DNA of 5,971 nucleotides from contig RFXE01000113.1 in assembly GCA_009921785.1 (NCBI GenBank), forward strand, positions 1-5,971, in the 5' to 3' direction. Within the stretch, counting starts at the first letter, position 1, and each line of letters starts with the position of its first letter. The stretch comes from Alphaproteobacteria bacterium. Its GTDB lineage: Bacteria > Pseudomonadota > Alphaproteobacteria > Rhizobiales > Beijerinckiaceae. The translations under genes were made by a program, and so were the position numbers. Positions 4,631-5,971 of the stretch are shown here, in pieces. The notes under the pieces were generated by a model. The model saw only the letters and a list, made by a program, of their open reading frames with translations, did not search any database and was not told the DNA's origin.

Positions 4631-5971
4631 ATGGCCAAGAAGAAATCAGCTCCCTCGCCAATTCGGGGCGCGGAGGGGCTTTCGGCGGCCGCAAAATGGC
4701 TGGAAACGCGGGCACTCGAAGATATCGAATGCATCGTGCCGGATATGGCGGGCGTTGCGCGTGGTAAAATGATGCCGGTCGGTAAATTTACCGACGCGCC
4801 GCGCATGGCGTTACCCGCTTCAATTTTCCTGCAAACCATCACCGGAGAATATCCCGACGATACAGATAATTTTCCGTCTGATGCGGGAGATGGTGACATT
4901 CTGCTTGAGCCGGATTGCTCCACGCTTTGTGTTGTGCCCTGGGCGTCTGACCCGACCGCACAGATCATACATGACGCTTATCATCAGGATGGTCGCCCGG
5001 TTGATATTGCCCCGCGACAATTACTTCGAGCGGTCATGGGATTATATCGCGCAAAGGGTTGGAAGCCGATTGTTGCGCCCGAACTCGAATTCTATCTTGT
5101 TGAGCGCAATCAGGATCCTGATTATCCGTTAAAACCACCGGTTGGCCGGTCAGGCCGCGCGGAGACAGGGCGTCAATCTTATTCGCTCGCCGCCGTAAAT
5201 GAATTCGATGATCTCTTCGATGACATTTATGATTTCTCCGCCGCGCAAGGGCTCGAAATTGATACGTTGATTCATGAAGAGGGTGCCGCGCAGATGGAAA
5301 TCAATCTGCGTCATGGCGATCCGCTTGAGCTTGCCGATCAGGTGTTTCTGTTCAAACGCACCATCCGTGAAGCGGCGCTCAAACATAATATGTATGCTAC
5401 GTTCATGGCGAAACCGATTGCTAATGAGCCGGGCTCGGCCATGCATATCCATCAATCGGTTGTTGATACAAAGACGGGCAAAAATATCTTCTCCGGCAAA
5501 GATGGCAAACCGACGGAAGCTTTTTTTGCTTTTCTCGGCGGGCAACAAAAATATCTTCCCGCCGTCATGTGCATCATGGCGCCTTACGTGAATTCCTACC
5601 GTCGCTTGCTGCGTAAATCGATTGCGCCGATCAATGTGAATTGGGGGTATGACAACCGCACTGTGGGATTGCGTGTTCCGAATTCGACACCAGAATCACG
5701 CCGCATTGAAAATCGCATTCCGTCATCGGATGCCAATCCCTATCTTGCGATCGCGGCGTCGCTCGCTTGCGGTTATCTCGGCATGACGGAGGGTTTAAAG
5801 CCGTCTGATCCGATTGAAGGGTCCGCCTATGATCTTCCTTATGATTTGCCGCGCGGACTTCTCGAAGCGCTGGAACTCTTCAGCGAATCTGAAGAAATTT
5901 CGAGCATTTTTGGCAAGGGCTTCGTGTCCACTTATCGTGCCATCAAACAAGCAGAATTCGAAACCTTTATG
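4631..5971 (+). CDS. puuA: Gamma-glutamylputrescine synthetase-like GS family protein (3' end cut)
   Basis: A GS-family ligase, 447 codons open to the right edge; the family usually ends some 15-20 residues later. It is expected to join glutamate to putrescine with ATP, the first step of the Puu pathway, in the cytoplasm. The GS fold motifs are present: the N-terminal beta-grasp has DMAGVARGKMMP (38-49), and the metal-site glutamates are E151 and E153 (PELEFYL), E217 in HEEGAAQ, and E223 (QMEINL). Further matches are GSAMHIHQS with H272 (268-276), NSYRRLL (321-327), NRTVGLRVP (342-350) and E360/R362 in RIENRIPSSDANPYL. The loop that in true glutamine synthetases carries FDGSS, part of the ammonium site, is replaced by ARGKMMP. 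This speaks for an amine substrate other than ammonia. The divergent pot operon supports putrescine. Other polyamines or ethanolamine-like amines cannot be excluded. The start at 4631 suits family length but has no clear Shine-Dalgarno; GTG 4625 and ATG 4538 are in frame. Confidence 0.88.
   Translation, partial: MAKKKSAPSPIRGAEGLSAAAKWLETRALEDIECIVPDMAGVARGKMMPVGKFTDAPRMALPASIFLQTITGEYPDDTDNFPSDAGDGDILLEPDCSTLCVVPWASDPTAQIIHDAYHQDGRPVDIAPRQLLRAVMGLYRAKGWKPIVAPELEFYLVERNQDPDYPLKPPVGRSGRAETGRQSYSLAAVNEFDDLFDDIYDFSAAQGLEIDTLIHEEGAAQMEINLRHGDPLELADQVFLFKRTIREAALKHNMYATFMAKPIANEPGSAMHIHQSVVDTKTGKNIFSGKDGKPTEAFFAFLGGQQKYLPAVMCIMAPYVNSYRRLLRKSIAPINVNWGYDNRTVGLRVPNSTPESRRIENRIPSSDANPYLAIAASLACGYLGMTEGLKPSDPIEGSAYDLPYDLPRGLLEALELFSESEEISSIFGKGFVSTYRAIKQAEFETFM

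Noticed and set aside
4510..4968. A 152-codon minus-strand reading frame opposite the start of the GS-like gene
   Set aside because: It overlaps the conserved N-terminal GS domain on the other strand and shows no family features; it is a shadow.
1..5971. Mobile elements, CRISPR arrays, tRNA/rRNA genes or a new defence-type system
   Set aside because: No terminal repeats, regularly spaced repeats, cloverleaf-like sequence or unexplained long gene was found; nearly all of the window is accounted for by the polyamine genes.

Overview
The window holds a polyamine uptake and use locus. Four genes on the minus strand form a complete PotFGHI-type putrescine ABC importer: periplasmic binding protein, ATPase and two permeases. 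A fifth minus-strand gene, a cupin cut by the left edge, follows 5 bases after the last permease gene. On the plus strand, transcribed away from potF, lies a glutamine-synthetase-like gene of the gamma-glutamylputrescine synthetase (PuuA) type. It runs off the right edge and lacks roughly 15-20 C-terminal residues.

The organism is probably an alphaproteobacterium, perhaps Hyphomicrobiales. This is an inference from the proteins' general look, the moderately GC-rich codon use, and the pairing of a pot operon with a GS-like gene and a small cupin. No rRNA or other marker is present. The binding protein's signal peptide and the EAA-loop permeases indicate a Gram-negative cell.

Layout, read along the minus-strand operon: potF (4309 to 3191), a 94-bp gap holding a Rho-independent terminator-like hairpin, potG (3096 to 1945), potH (4-base overlap with potG), potI (1-base overlap with potH), then the cupin start at 207. 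The tight overlaps imply translational coupling of potG-potH-potI-cupin. The hairpin after potF suggests that the binding protein is made in excess over the membrane parts. The 321-bp divergent region (4310-4630) holds the control signals for both directions. It contains an 11-bp-spaced direct repeat and a run of GC-rich hairpins just before the GS-like gene, but no promoter that I can call with confidence.

Working together: PotF captures putrescine (or a related polyamine) in the periplasm, PotH/PotI form the channel and PotG drives it with ATP. In the cytoplasm the GS-like enzyme would glutamylate the amine at the expense of ATP, the first step of the Puu catabolic route. I found no mobile element, tRNA, CRISPR or clearly new system. 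The locus is coherent and largely ordinary, and its points of interest are regulatory.
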